NCBI GenBank assembly: GCA_947623205.1
Contig: CANQGM010000006.1
Coordinates: forward strand, 1-64,000
From: an uncultured Clostridia bacterium
GTDB lineage: Bacteria; Bacillota; Clostridia; Oscillospirales; Acutalibacteraceae
Reading direction: 5' to 3'
DNA: 64,000 nt
Of this stretch, positions 23,661-31,951 are shown piece by piece. The notes beneath the pieces are model-generated. The model had not been told where the DNA came from. It saw only the letters and a list, made by a program, of their open reading frames with translations, and ran no database searches. Position numbers and translations under genes: made by a program. The first letter of the stretch is position 1, and each line of letters starts with the position of its first letter.

Positions 23661-24692
23661 ATGAACATTGAGGAATTGATTTTTGACCTTTGCAGTGTCT
23701 GCGGAGTTTCAGGCAGTGAAGAACCGGCGGTAAAAGCGGCAAAAAAATATCTTGCCGATTTTGCCGAAGTAAAAACCGATTGCAACGGAAATCTTTTTGC
23801 TGTACTCGGCAATAAAGACGCAGATAAAACAATTTTGCTTGATTCACATATAGACCGAATTGGTTTTATGGTGACTGGAATAGATGACAGCGGATTTGTA
23901 AAAGTATCTAAATGCGGCGGAATTGACCCGCGTACATTGCTTGACACGGAATTGATTCTTCAAAACAATCCCGATATAACGGGGGTTGTGTGCTGTATGC
24001 CCCCGCATCTTTCCGACGGTAACGAGGACAAGGCTGTGCCGATGGACAAGATCTGGATAGATTTCGGCTTGACGTATGAAGAAGCGGTATCTGCAATTTC
24101 AATTGGTGACGCGCTTACTTTTAAGAGCAGACCGAGGAAACTGCTCAACAATAAAATTGCTTCAGCCTGTCTTGATAACAGATGCGGTGTAGCCGCGCTT
24201 ATTAAGTGTGGAGAAATTCTTAGTAATTGTAAAGATTTAAAATATAAAATTGTGATTTTGCTCAGTGTTCAGGAGGAAACTTTTGCAACGGGCGCAAAAA
24301 CCGGCGCTTTTTCGGCAAACGCCGATGAAGCAGTAGCGGTTGATGTAAGCTTTGCCTCTCAGCCGGACATTTCGGGTCAATACAGCGGTATAGAACTTGC
24401 AAAAGGACCTATGATATGTATTTCACCCGTGCTAAACAGAAAAATGAGCGATAAATTTATTGAAACGGCTAAAACAAATCATATTCCTTATCAGATTGAA
24501 CCTGTTGCAGGTTTGACCGGAACCAATGCCGACAGTATAGCGGTTGTCAAATCGGGAATAAAAACCGCGGTTATTTCAATTCCTCTAAAAAATATGCATA
24601 CACAAAATGAAATAATTTCAATTAAAGACGTTGAAAATACCGCAAAGCTGATTTCAGAATATATTAAATGCGGAGGCGCTTTCGATGATTGA
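23661..24692 (+). CDS. M42-family aminopeptidase (glutamyl aminopeptidase/endoglucanase-like), copy 1
   Basis: 343 residues. Dinuclear-metal aminopeptidase fold. The ligand set is recognisable: His/Asp in DSHIDRIGF, the bridging Asp in CLDNRCG, the catalytic Glu pair in VQEETFATGAK, Asp in VAVDVSFA and the final His in KNMHTQNE. The usual HxDE of the first motif is HIDR here, keeping the metal ligands but changing the following Glu to Arg. It lies 12 bases after murD and overlaps the second M42 gene by 8 bases. Confidence 0.88.
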   Translation: MNIEELIFDLCSVCGVSGSEEPAVKAAKKYLADFAEVKTDCNGNLFAVLGNKDADKTILLDSHIDRIGFMVTGIDDSGFVKVSKCGGIDPRTLLDTELILQNNPDITGVVCCMPPHLSDGNEDKAVPMDKIWIDFGLTYEEAVSAISIGDALTFKSRPRKLLNNKIASACLDNRCGVAALIKCGEILSNCKDLKYKIVILLSVQEETFATGAKTGAFSANADEAVAVDVSFASQPDISGQYSGIELAKGPMICISPVLNRKMSDKFIETAKTNHIPYQIEPVAGLTGTNADSIAVVKSGIKTAVISIPLKNMHTQNEIISIKDVENTAKLISEYIKCGGAFDD

Positions 24693-25737
24693 TTATAAAT
24701 TTCTTGAAAAGCTTTGCACTTGTAACGGTATATCGGGCGATGAATCTGCTGTTCGCAATTTAATTATTAATGAAATCAAAGCTTATGCCGATGATATAAA
24801 AATTGATAATCTGGGAAATCTTATCGTTCATAAAAACGGCATACAAAAACCTGCAAATAAGCTTATGCTGTCTGCCCATATGGATGAGGTAGGCTTTATG
24901 ATAACCGATATTACACCCGACGGTTACCTTAAATTTGATGAAGTGGGGGGAATCGACCGGCGTGTTGTCGTAGGCAAGCAGGTAACAATAGGCAAAAAAG
25001 CGGTAAACGGAGTTATCGGAATAAAACCCGTGCATCTTTCAAAAGGTGAAGACAGCGCATTGATTCCCAAATTCAGCGAAATGTATATTGACATAGGTGC
25101 CGACAGCAGGGAAGACGCATTAAAAGCAGTATCATACGGCGACAGTGTAAATTTTGTATCGGATTTTGAGCGTAACGCAACATCAATTAAGGCTAAAGCC
25201 CTTGATGACAGATTCGGATGTTTTGTACTTGCTGACCTTATAAAGCAAGAATTAAAATATGATATGGATTTTGCTTTTGTCGTCCAGGAAGAGGTTGGAT
25301 TAAGAGGCGCTAAAACTGCCGCATATTCCATTGACCCCGATTTTGCGCTCGTAATAGAAACTACAACTGCGGCGGATATACCTGAAATTGATAAAACGAA
25401 ACAGGTATGCAATCTGGGAAAAGGTGCGGTAATTTCCGTAATGGACAGTCGAACCGTCTATGATAAAGAAATGATAGCCAAGGCGTTTGAATGTGCTGAG
25501 AAGGTCGGCGCAAAAGCGCAATACAAACGTGCGGCCGCAGGCGGTAATGATGCCGGAGTAATTCATCAGAGCAGAAGCGGAGTGCGAACTCTTGCCGTGT
25601 CGCTTCCGTGCAGATATCTTCACGCGCCGTCTTGCATTGCAAATATAGACGACTGTGAAAGCGTTATAAAACTTGTATCAGCGCTTTCTTGTGAAATTGC
25701 AGGGGAAAACCTCAATGTAAAAGGTAATGTAATATGA
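24685..25737 (+). CDS. M42-family aminopeptidase, copy 2
   Basis: 350 residues, the paralogue of the preceding gene and closer to the family consensus: SAHMDEVGF, ALDDRFGCF, QEEVGLRGAKTAA, VIETTTAAD and CRYLHAPSC supply the metal and catalytic residues. M42 enzymes assemble into dodecameric tetrahedral particles that trim peptides. Tandem copies with different pocket residues are known to form mixed particles with broader specificity in archaea; whether that happens here is inference. It overlaps the next gene by 4 bases. Confidence 0.9.
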   Translation: MIDYKFLEKLCTCNGISGDESAVRNLIINEIKAYADDIKIDNLGNLIVHKNGIQKPANKLMLSAHMDEVGFMITDITPDGYLKFDEVGGIDRRVVVGKQVTIGKKAVNGVIGIKPVHLSKGEDSALIPKFSEMYIDIGADSREDALKAVSYGDSVNFVSDFERNATSIKAKALDDRFGCFVLADLIKQELKYDMDFAFVVQEEVGLRGAKTAAYSIDPDFALVIETTTAADIPEIDKTKQVCNLGKGAVISVMDSRTVYDKEMIAKAFECAEKVGAKAQYKRAAAGGNDAGVIHQSRSGVRTLAVSLPCRYLHAPSCIANIDDCESVIKLVSALSCEIAGENLNVKGNVI

Positions 25738-26507
25738 TTGTTTCAGCAAGTGAAATCAATGGTTTTGTAAACTCCGTAGCAAATTTATCTGACAACGATC
25801 CGTTTGCCTGTAGGATAATATCATTTTACAACAGCTATGCTCCCGACCTTGCTTTTGTAGATTATTGGCTTATAAATGATAACTTGAACGGAAAGTGTAC
25901 GGGTGCAATAGCACGCAGCGGTACGGCATTTATTCTTTTACTTACCGAGGATACCGACACCGACGAAGTATCATCGTTCATGCGCGTGGCAGGTGCGTCA
26001 AGCGTTATTTGCAATGCGCAATATAAACTTGATTTATTTGAAAGTAAAAGCATTACCGGCTCGATTCTTGTAAAAAATACTCCTTATGAAAATATTGATG
26101 AAGAAATAAAAATTATTCAGCCTGATATAAGATCAGCATATGATCTTATTGTGAAATGCGCCGATAATAATTTTGTTCCGCCCGATTTTGACGATTATTA
26201 TGTTGACGTAAACCATAAGCTGCGTCATAATGCTATGCGAATTTGCGGAATATGTAAAAACGAAAAACTTGCCGCAGTTGCAATGACTGTTGCAGAGAGC
26301 AAAAACGGTGCGGTTCTCGGCGCCGTTGCATGCGACCCGCAGTTCAGAAAACGCGGCTACGGTTCGCATATTGTAAAACACTTGTCAAATCAGCTTATTG
26401 ATGAAGGAAAAACAGTTTATTTACACAGAGCTAAAAATTCCAATAAATTATTTTATGAAAATCTCGGTTTTAAAGAGTCGGGAGAATGGAGAGAATATTA
26501 TTTTTAA
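25734..26507 (+). CDS. GNAT-family N-acetyltransferase
   Basis: 257 residues. The acetyl-CoA-binding signature is in the C-terminal half: VACDPQFRKRGYGSHIVKHL contains RxxGxG, and RAKNSNKLFYENLGFKESG is the usual closing segment. The N-terminal ~140 residues match no domain I recognise. ATG overlaps the M42 stop in ATGA. The substrate is unknown; position among peptidase genes could point to an amino acid or peptide amine. Confidence 0.82.
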   Translation: MIVSASEINGFVNSVANLSDNDPFACRIISFYNSYAPDLAFVDYWLINDNLNGKCTGAIARSGTAFILLLTEDTDTDEVSSFMRVAGASSVICNAQYKLDLFESKSITGSILVKNTPYENIDEEIKIIQPDIRSAYDLIVKCADNNFVPPDFDDYYVDVNHKLRHNAMRICGICKNEKLAAVAMTVAESKNGAVLGAVACDPQFRKRGYGSHIVKHLSNQLIDEGKTVYLHRAKNSNKLFYENLGFKESGEWREYYF

Positions 26508-26518
26508 AGGTGATTCAA

Positions 26519-27775
26519 TTGAATTTTTTTGATATAGATAAAAAAGTGCGTGCAGCTTCACAAAAAGCTATGGAGCTGTGTAGGGAAAAATTTCAGGAAA
26601 TAGAGGATATTCAAGAGTATAACCAGCAAAAGATGATTAAGGCATTTCAGAATGCCGGAGTAAGAGAAAGTCATCTTAACGGAACTACCGGATACGGTTA
26701 CGGCGATGCCGGCAGAGATGCTCTTGACAGAGTTTACGCATATGCTTTTGACGCAGACGACGCACTCGTAAGGCATAATTTTGTAAGCGGTACTCATGCG
26801 CTCACCGTTGGACTGTTTGGAATACTAAGACCCGGAGATACAATGCTGTGCGTTACCGGAATGCCTTATGACACAATACGTTCTGCCATTGGCATAGAGG
26901 GAGACTATTCGGGTTCGCTTAAAGATTTTGGCATAAAATTTGAAATGCTGGATTTAAAAACCGACGGAACAGTTGATTATGATTCTGTTGAAAAGCGGAT
27001 TGACTGTGAAAAGCCAAAAATGATTTACATACAGCGTTCAAGAGGTTACAGCATTCGTCCCTCGCTGACTTGGCGTGAAATTAAAAAAATATGCGATATA
27101 TCCAAAAAGAAATCGCCTAATTCAATTATTATGCTTGATAATTGTTACGGGGAATTTATTGATAAAACCGAGCCCTTAAATGTCGGAGTTGATATTATGG
27201 CAGGCTCGCTTATAAAAAATCCCGGAGGCGGCATAGCACCGACCGGAGGATATATTGCCGGAAAAAAAAGTTTAGTTGAAATGTGCGCATATCGTCTTAC
27301 CACGCCCGGTACGGGAAAAGAGATAGGCGCCACACTTAATGCGAACCGTGAGCTTTTTATGGGCGCATACCATGCTCCGCACATTACGGGAGAAGCGCTT
27401 AAAACAGCAGTGTTTTCAGCGGCGTTGTTTGAAATACTCGGATATGAAACTACCCCTAAATATAATGAAAAGAGAGGAGATATAATTCAGCTTATAATGC
27501 TTGGAAACGCAGAAAAACTTTGCAGCTTTTGCACAGGGATCCAAAGCGGTTCAGCGGTAGACAGCTTTGTATATCCCGAACCCTCCGATATGCCCGGTTA
27601 TGAAAGCAAAGTAATTATGGCGGCGGGTGCGTTTACTCTCGGCTCTTCAATTGAATTATCCGCTGACGCTCCGCTGCGCGAGCCTTACGCGGTCTGGATG
27701 CAGGGAGGACTTAATTTCCACAGCGGCAAACTTGGCGTTATGCTTGCGGCTGACAAAATTATCAGAGAAACATAA
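26519..27775 (+). CDS. Methionine gamma-lyase-like PLP enzyme (aluminium resistance protein family)
   Basis: 418 residues from TTG 26519, preceded by AAAGGTGA with a 6-nt spacer; an upstream ATG at 26486 lies inside the acetyltransferase gene. It is a fold-type I PLP enzyme of PF06838. GTTGYGYGDAGRD, FVSGTHALT, MLDNCYGEFI and the PLP-lysine region SLIKNPGGG are visible. Family members are named for aluminium resistance in one report and cleave sulfur amino acids in others, so the true substrate is uncertain. It is the last gene of the murD run. Confidence 0.87.
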   Translation: MNFFDIDKKVRAASQKAMELCREKFQEIEDIQEYNQQKMIKAFQNAGVRESHLNGTTGYGYGDAGRDALDRVYAYAFDADDALVRHNFVSGTHALTVGLFGILRPGDTMLCVTGMPYDTIRSAIGIEGDYSGSLKDFGIKFEMLDLKTDGTVDYDSVEKRIDCEKPKMIYIQRSRGYSIRPSLTWREIKKICDISKKKSPNSIIMLDNCYGEFIDKTEPLNVGVDIMAGSLIKNPGGGIAPTGGYIAGKKSLVEMCAYRLTTPGTGKEIGATLNANRELFMGAYHAPHITGEALKTAVFSAALFEILGYETTPKYNEKRGDIIQLIMLGNAEKLCSFCTGIQSGSAVDSFVYPEPSDMPGYESKVIMAAGAFTLGSSIELSADAPLREPYAVWMQGGLNFHSGKLGVMLAADKIIRET

Positions 27776-27790
27776 ATTATACGATTATAA

Positions 27791-27826
27791 AAGGGAGACC
27801 TTGTTAATTAACACACGGTCTCCCTT
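27791..27826. terminator. Terminator between convergent transcription units
   Basis: A 10-bp stem (AAGGGAGACC with GGTCTCCCTT, 16-nt loop) lies between the PLP lyase and tadA. The T-tract is poor on both strands, so strength is uncertain. Confidence 0.55.
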
Positions 27827-27848
27827 AAATAATTTATATTAACAAATT

Positions 27849-28298
27849 TTATCTGAGCTTCTTAAAAAAATCTTTTAGTAATTGCGAGCATTCATCCTGC
27901 ATAATTCCTCCCGTACATTGAGGCTTAAAATTATAGGGCATTTCAAAAAGGTTTGTTATTGTACCGCAGGAGCCGTTTTTTAAATCATATGCGCCAAAAT
28001 AAACATGGGGAATATGCGCGTTTATAATTGCACCCGCGCACATTGGGCAGGGCTCAAGTGTAACGTAAATTTCACAATTCCACAGCCTCCATCCGCCAAG
28101 ACGGCTGCAAGCATGGTTAATTGCGTCGATCTCTGCGTGAAGAAGGGCGTTTTTTGTTTTTTCACGTCTGTTTCTTCCCGCTGAAATTATTTCATTATCT
28201 TTTACAATTACGGCGCCGACCGGAACTTCTCCTTCATCATATGCTTTACGAGCCTGTTCAAGCGCGGCTTCCATAAATTCAAATTTTATATCACACAT
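27849..28298 (-). CDS. tadA: tRNA-specific adenosine deaminase
   Basis: 149 residues. It converts A34 to inosine in tRNA-Arg(ACG), an essential step for reading CGN codons. Zinc/catalytic motifs are HAEID and LEPCPMCAGAI. The C-terminal half has the usual FGAYD segment. It overlaps the CPBP protease gene by 8 bases and is presumably transcribed from its promoter. Confidence 0.93.
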   Translation of the reverse strand: MCDIKFEFMEAALEQARKAYDEGEVPVGAVIVKDNEIISAGRNRREKTKNALLHAEIDAINHACSRLGGWRLWNCEIYVTLEPCPMCAGAIINAHIPHVYFGAYDLKNGSCGTITNLFEMPYNFKPQCTGGIMQDECSQLLKDFFKKLR

Positions 28299-29322
28299 TT
28301 ATAATACCTAAAAACATAATTGATTCAATTAAAAATACCGAAAGCGATAGTATTATTCCGGGATTAATGAAAAACGAAAGATTTTTTTCTTTTAATGTAA
28401 GCAAAGCTATATCGTTATTTTTTACATCATTATTGTCGGAAATATTAAAGAAACTTTTATCTTTTTTAATAAGATAAACAAATCCCAATATACCCAAAAG
28501 ACATAACAATGAAAATAAAATATTACTTGCCATTATAAATATTCTTTCATCCAATACTCCAGATGTATTAACAATATCTGAAATAACGGCATAAAAGTTG
28601 TTAATAAAGTGAATGATTATTGAAGGCACTATTGAGTTGGTTTTGCAGTCAATATAAGCAAACACAAGTCCAAGAATAAAGGCAAAAGGTATTTGAGTAA
28701 TATTTCCGTGCATAGCGCCGAATAATACGGCAGAAGCGATAATTGCAAATGTGTCACCGTACTTTCGCAGCGTTCCCATAACTATACCCCTGAAAGCAAA
28801 CTCTTCCGAGAACGCAGGCACAACGGCAGTAGATATTATGCTGAGTATGGTCTCGGCAGGTGTATTTGTTGAATTACTGAAATCTATGTTGTTATTAAGA
28901 CCGAATAATGAAAAGTTATCCTGAACAATATCTGAGGCGACATTTGCAACCATAGCAATTGCCATTCCTATAAAAACCAACGGCCATAATACTTTTTGCC
29001 TGACGTATCTTACGCTGATCGTTTCTGATATATCTGTATTTGAGAAAATAAAATAAAATAAGCCCGGAATAAATGCGGCAAACACGGATGAGAATATTTG
29101 AGTCAAGAGAGACGGTACGCTTGTTGTATTTAAAATATCATTATTTACACCGCATATTACCACTAAAATCAATTCAATTAAAACAGCGCTGACCTGTAAT
29201 AAAAATGCATAAGCAAAAATAAAAAAACCAAGTCCGCTTGATTTTTTGCTTAAAGCGTTTTTCGCTCTTAATTTATAATAGTTTTCACTATGGTTGTAAT
29301 ATTGTAATTTCTGTTCTGTCAA
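28291..29322 (-). CDS. CPBP-family intramembrane metalloprotease
   Basis: 343 residues from TTG 29322, which has GGAAGTGA upstream; the GTG at 29331 falls within that site. About eight membrane spans. The CPBP (Rce1/Abi) motifs are present: EEFAFRG with the conserved Glu pair and Arg, LFGAMHGN with a His, and IIIHFINN with the last His. Family members include CAAX-type proteases, bacteriocin-immunity proteins and MroQ-like peptide processors. No bacteriocin or quorum-sensing gene is adjacent. Confidence 0.85.
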   Translation of the reverse strand: MTEQKLQYYNHSENYYKLRAKNALSKKSSGLGFFIFAYAFLLQVSAVLIELILVVICGVNNDILNTTSVPSLLTQIFSSVFAAFIPGLFYFIFSNTDISETISVRYVRQKVLWPLVFIGMAIAMVANVASDIVQDNFSLFGLNNNIDFSNSTNTPAETILSIISTAVVPAFSEEFAFRGIVMGTLRKYGDTFAIIASAVLFGAMHGNITQIPFAFILGLVFAYIDCKTNSIVPSIIIHFINNFYAVISDIVNTSGVLDERIFIMASNILFSLLCLLGILGFVYLIKKDKSFFNISDNNDVKNNDIALLTLKEKNLSFFINPGIILSLSVFLIESIMFLGIINV

Positions 29323-29343
29323 TAGTATCACTTCCGATTTTAA

Positions 29344-29372
29344 ATTTTAACACATAGCTTAAATTATTTCAA
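29344..29372 (-). promoter_or_regulatory. Promoter of the CPBP-tadA unit
   Basis: On the minus strand: TTGAAA, 17-nt spacer, TAAAAT, about 20 bases before the TTG start. Confidence 0.65.
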
Positions 29373-29397
29373 GAAAATGCGAAATATACTTGGTGTA

Positions 29398-29427
29398 TTG
29401 ACAAAAAAGCCTTTAATATGTTATTAT
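29398..29427 (+). promoter_or_regulatory. Promoter of the polyol-phosphate polymer cassette
   Basis: TTGACA, 18-nt spacer, TATTAT, followed by an ~75-nt leader and a GGGGGG-type site before ATG 29507. Confidence 0.6.
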
Positions 29428-29506
29428 ACGAATGTTTAAATATTAAAAATAGTGTTTTAAAATATGCTATATTGTTTTGCGTGTAATCTGAACGGGGGGC
29501 TTTTTA

Positions 29507-30202
29507 ATGAATACTGCAATAATTCTTGCAGGGGGAGTAGGCAGCAGAATGGGTGCCGACAGACCTAAGCAGTTTTTATTGGTACAGGGCAAACCGATTA
29601 TTTCATATTGTTTTGATATTTTTCAAAATCATTGTGAAATTGACAATATAGTCGTTGTAGTAGATGAAAAATGGCAGGACTTTGTTGAAGAATATGCCGA
29701 AAAATACGGTGTGACAAAAATATGCGGTTATGCTCCTGCCGGAAAAACAAGACAGCATTCAATTTTTAACGGACTTAAATGCACAGATAAAAATGCCGGG
29801 GATACCGACATAGTAATTATTCATGATGCGGCGCGTCCTCTGGTGTCAGACAAAATAATTTCAGATTGTATCAGAGGGGCAACTGAATGTGACGGCGCTA
29901 TGCCTGTTATTTCTGTTAAAGATACGGTTTATCAGAGCAAAGACGGCAAGAATATAAGCAGCCTGTTAAAGCGCTCCGAGCTGTTTGCAGGACAGGCTCC
30001 GGAAAGCTTTAAATTTAAAAAATACTATCAGATACATAAAGATGTAACTGATGATGAAATAGGACTTACTGCCGGCAGCAGTGAAATTGCTTACCGTCAT
30101 GGTATGGAAATATGTATGGTTAACGGCAGTGAGCGCAATTTAAAAATTACAACCGTTGAAGACCTTGAAACATTTGAGTCTATTTTGAAAGGCGTGAATT
30201 AA
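29507..30202 (+). CDS. IspD/TarI-family cytidylyltransferase
   Basis: 231 residues. The CTP-binding start ILAGGVGSRMGADRPKQFL, VIIHDAARPLVSDKII and a conserved KITTVEDLE segment near the end define the IspD/TarI family. IspD makes CDP-methylerythritol for isoprenoids; TarI makes CDP-ribitol for teichoic acid. The next genes (polyol-type dehydrogenase, ribulose-5-P epimerase, polyol-phosphate transferase) favour the TarI-type role, making a CDP-polyol. If the genome has no other ispD, this gene could serve both. Confidence 0.85.
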   Translation: MNTAIILAGGVGSRMGADRPKQFLLVQGKPIISYCFDIFQNHCEIDNIVVVVDEKWQDFVEEYAEKYGVTKICGYAPAGKTRQHSIFNGLKCTDKNAGDTDIVIIHDAARPLVSDKIISDCIRGATECDGAMPVISVKDTVYQSKDGKNISSLLKRSELFAGQAPESFKFKKYYQIHKDVTDDEIGLTAGSSEIAYRHGMEICMVNGSERNLKITTVEDLETFESILKGVN

Positions 30203-30203
30203 T

Positions 30204-31256
30204 TTGGATACAATGAAAGCAAGAGTATTGAAGGCAGTCGGTAATCTTGATTATTGCGATTACCCGATTCCAAAAATCAAATCGGGCGAGGTCTTGCTTA
30301 AGGTTCGCGCCTGCGGTATATGCGGCTCAGACATTCCGAGGATTTTTGTAAATGGAACATATCATTTTCCGACAATTCCGGGACATGAATTTTCCGGCGA
30401 GGTCGTTGCGGCTGCCGATAAGGAAAATGAAAATCTTATTGGTGTGAGGGCTACTGTTTTTCCGCTTATTCCCTGCAAAAAGTGTGAAAGCTGCAAAAAA
30501 GGCAGCTATGAAATGTGCAAAAGCTATGATTATCTCGGCTCAAGAAGCGACGGTGCTTATGCTGAATATGTAAGAGTTCCTGTTTGGAATCTTGTGCCGA
30601 TTCCCGATACTCTTTCTTTTGAAGCCGCTGCTATGTCCGAACCCTGCGCGGTCGCTTTGCACGCTTTGAGACGTGCTCAGATCGAAATTGGAGATATAGT
30701 AGTAATATACGGTCCGGGTACTATCGGAATGCTTATTGCACAATGGGCAAGAGCTTGGGGCGCTAAGGTTCTACTTGTCGGCACCGACCTAAACAACTGG
30801 GATTTTATTGAAGGTCTCGGCTTTTATGATTATTGCAATTCTTCGCACGAGGACCCCGTAAAATGGGTAATGAAGATGACTGACGGCAGCGGAGCCGACC
30901 TTGCTATTGAGGCTGTAGGTATTGCTACTACCGCGTGCAATTGTCTTGAATCGGCCGCACCGGGAGGCAAAGTGCTGTTTGTAGGTAATCCTCACGGAGA
31001 TTACACCTTTCCTCAGAACACCTATTGGCAAATTCTCAGAAAACAGCTTACTGTTTTCGGCACATGGAACTCAAGCTATGACAATACCCGTAAAAGCGAC
31101 TGGAATATTGTTGTAGACGCTATGGCATCGGGTAAAATTAATGTTGAAAAACTTATTACACATAAATTTGACCTTAAAAATATGGATAAAGGTCTTAATA
31201 TAATGAAAAATAATTCTGAATTTTTTGCAAAAGTAATGGTTGTAAACAATAGCTGA
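30204..31256 (+). CDS. Zinc-dependent polyol-phosphate dehydrogenase (MDR family, TarJ-like)
   Basis: 350 residues from TTG 30204 (AAAGGCG upstream), with ATG 30213 as alternative. Catalytic zinc ligands: Cys37 in ACGICGSD and His61/Glu62 in GHEFSG. A structural-zinc loop has four cysteines (CKKCESC and the later EMC). NAD(P)-binding motif YGPGTIGMLIAQ. It resembles galactitol-1-P 5-dehydrogenase and TarJ. With the cytidylyltransferase upstream, reduction of a pentulose-5-P to a pentitol-5-P is the likely reaction; the exact sugar is inference. Confidence 0.85.
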   Translation: MDTMKARVLKAVGNLDYCDYPIPKIKSGEVLLKVRACGICGSDIPRIFVNGTYHFPTIPGHEFSGEVVAAADKENENLIGVRATVFPLIPCKKCESCKKGSYEMCKSYDYLGSRSDGAYAEYVRVPVWNLVPIPDTLSFEAAAMSEPCAVALHALRRAQIEIGDIVVIYGPGTIGMLIAQWARAWGAKVLLVGTDLNNWDFIEGLGFYDYCNSSHEDPVKWVMKMTDGSGADLAIEAVGIATTACNCLESAAPGGKVLFVGNPHGDYTFPQNTYWQILRKQLTVFGTWNSSYDNTRKSDWNIVVDAMASGKINVEKLITHKFDLKNMDKGLNIMKNNSEFFAKVMVVNNS

Positions 31257-31268
31257 GAGGGGTTTAAT

Positions 31269-31934
31269 ATGAAGGGGATGCTGTCACCGTCCTTGATGTG
31301 TGCCGATATGCTCAATTTGCAGTCTGAAATCACAATTCTTGACAACCTCGGCGTGGAGTATATACATTTGGATTTTATGGACGGAAAATTTGTTCCTAAC
31401 ATTACGCTTGACGCATCACTTATTAAATCTGTCAAGTCTGTTTTAAATAATATGAAGCGCGATATTCATATTATGGCTTTTGAACCTCAGAACTATTTTG
31501 ACAGAATGGAAATAGGCAAGGATGATATTGTTTCTGTGCATTTAGAAGCGTGTTCTGATCTGCACGCTGTCATTGAGAACATCCGTTCAAGAAACGCAAG
31601 GCCTTTTGCGGCAATCAGCCCCGATACTCCTGCTTATGCTTTAAAAGATTATTTAAGTGAAATCGATGGCGTGCTTGTAATGACCGTGTATCCGGGCTTT
31701 GCAGGTCAGCCTATTGCAAAAGGCAGTTTTGAAAAAATTTGCGAAGTCAGAAAAATAATTGATGATTCGGGAAAAAATTTAATTCTTGAAGTTGACGGTC
31801 ATGTCAGCTGGGATCTATGCAAAAAAATGCGTGACTGCGGAGCTGATTTATTTGTTGCAGGTTCTTCTTCCGTTTATTCAAAGGGAATGGGTATTGAAGA
31901 AGCAGTTAAAAAAATGAGGAATTTAATCTCTTAA
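31269..31934 (+). CDS. rpe: Ribulose-phosphate 3-epimerase
   Basis: 221 residues. TIM barrel with the metal-ligand motif HLDFMDGKFVPN (His33, Asp35), a central VSVHLEACSD, the loop MTVYPGFAGQ and the second Asp in EVDGHVSWDLC. It interconverts ribulose-5-P and xylulose-5-P. Some changes from consensus (MAFEPQNYF instead of the usual LMI..P) suggest a divergent, pathway-specific copy rather than the main pentose-phosphate enzyme. GAGAGGGG precedes the ATG. It sits inside the polyol-polymer cassette. Confidence 0.88.
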   Translation: MKGMLSPSLMCADMLNLQSEITILDNLGVEYIHLDFMDGKFVPNITLDASLIKSVKSVLNNMKRDIHIMAFEPQNYFDRMEIGKDDIVSVHLEACSDLHAVIENIRSRNARPFAAISPDTPAYALKDYLSEIDGVLVMTVYPGFAGQPIAKGSFEKICEVRKIIDDSGKNLILEVDGHVSWDLCKKMRDCGADLFVAGSSSVYSKGMGIEEAVKKMRNLIS

Positions 31935-31951
31935 AATTTGGGGTGTATTTG

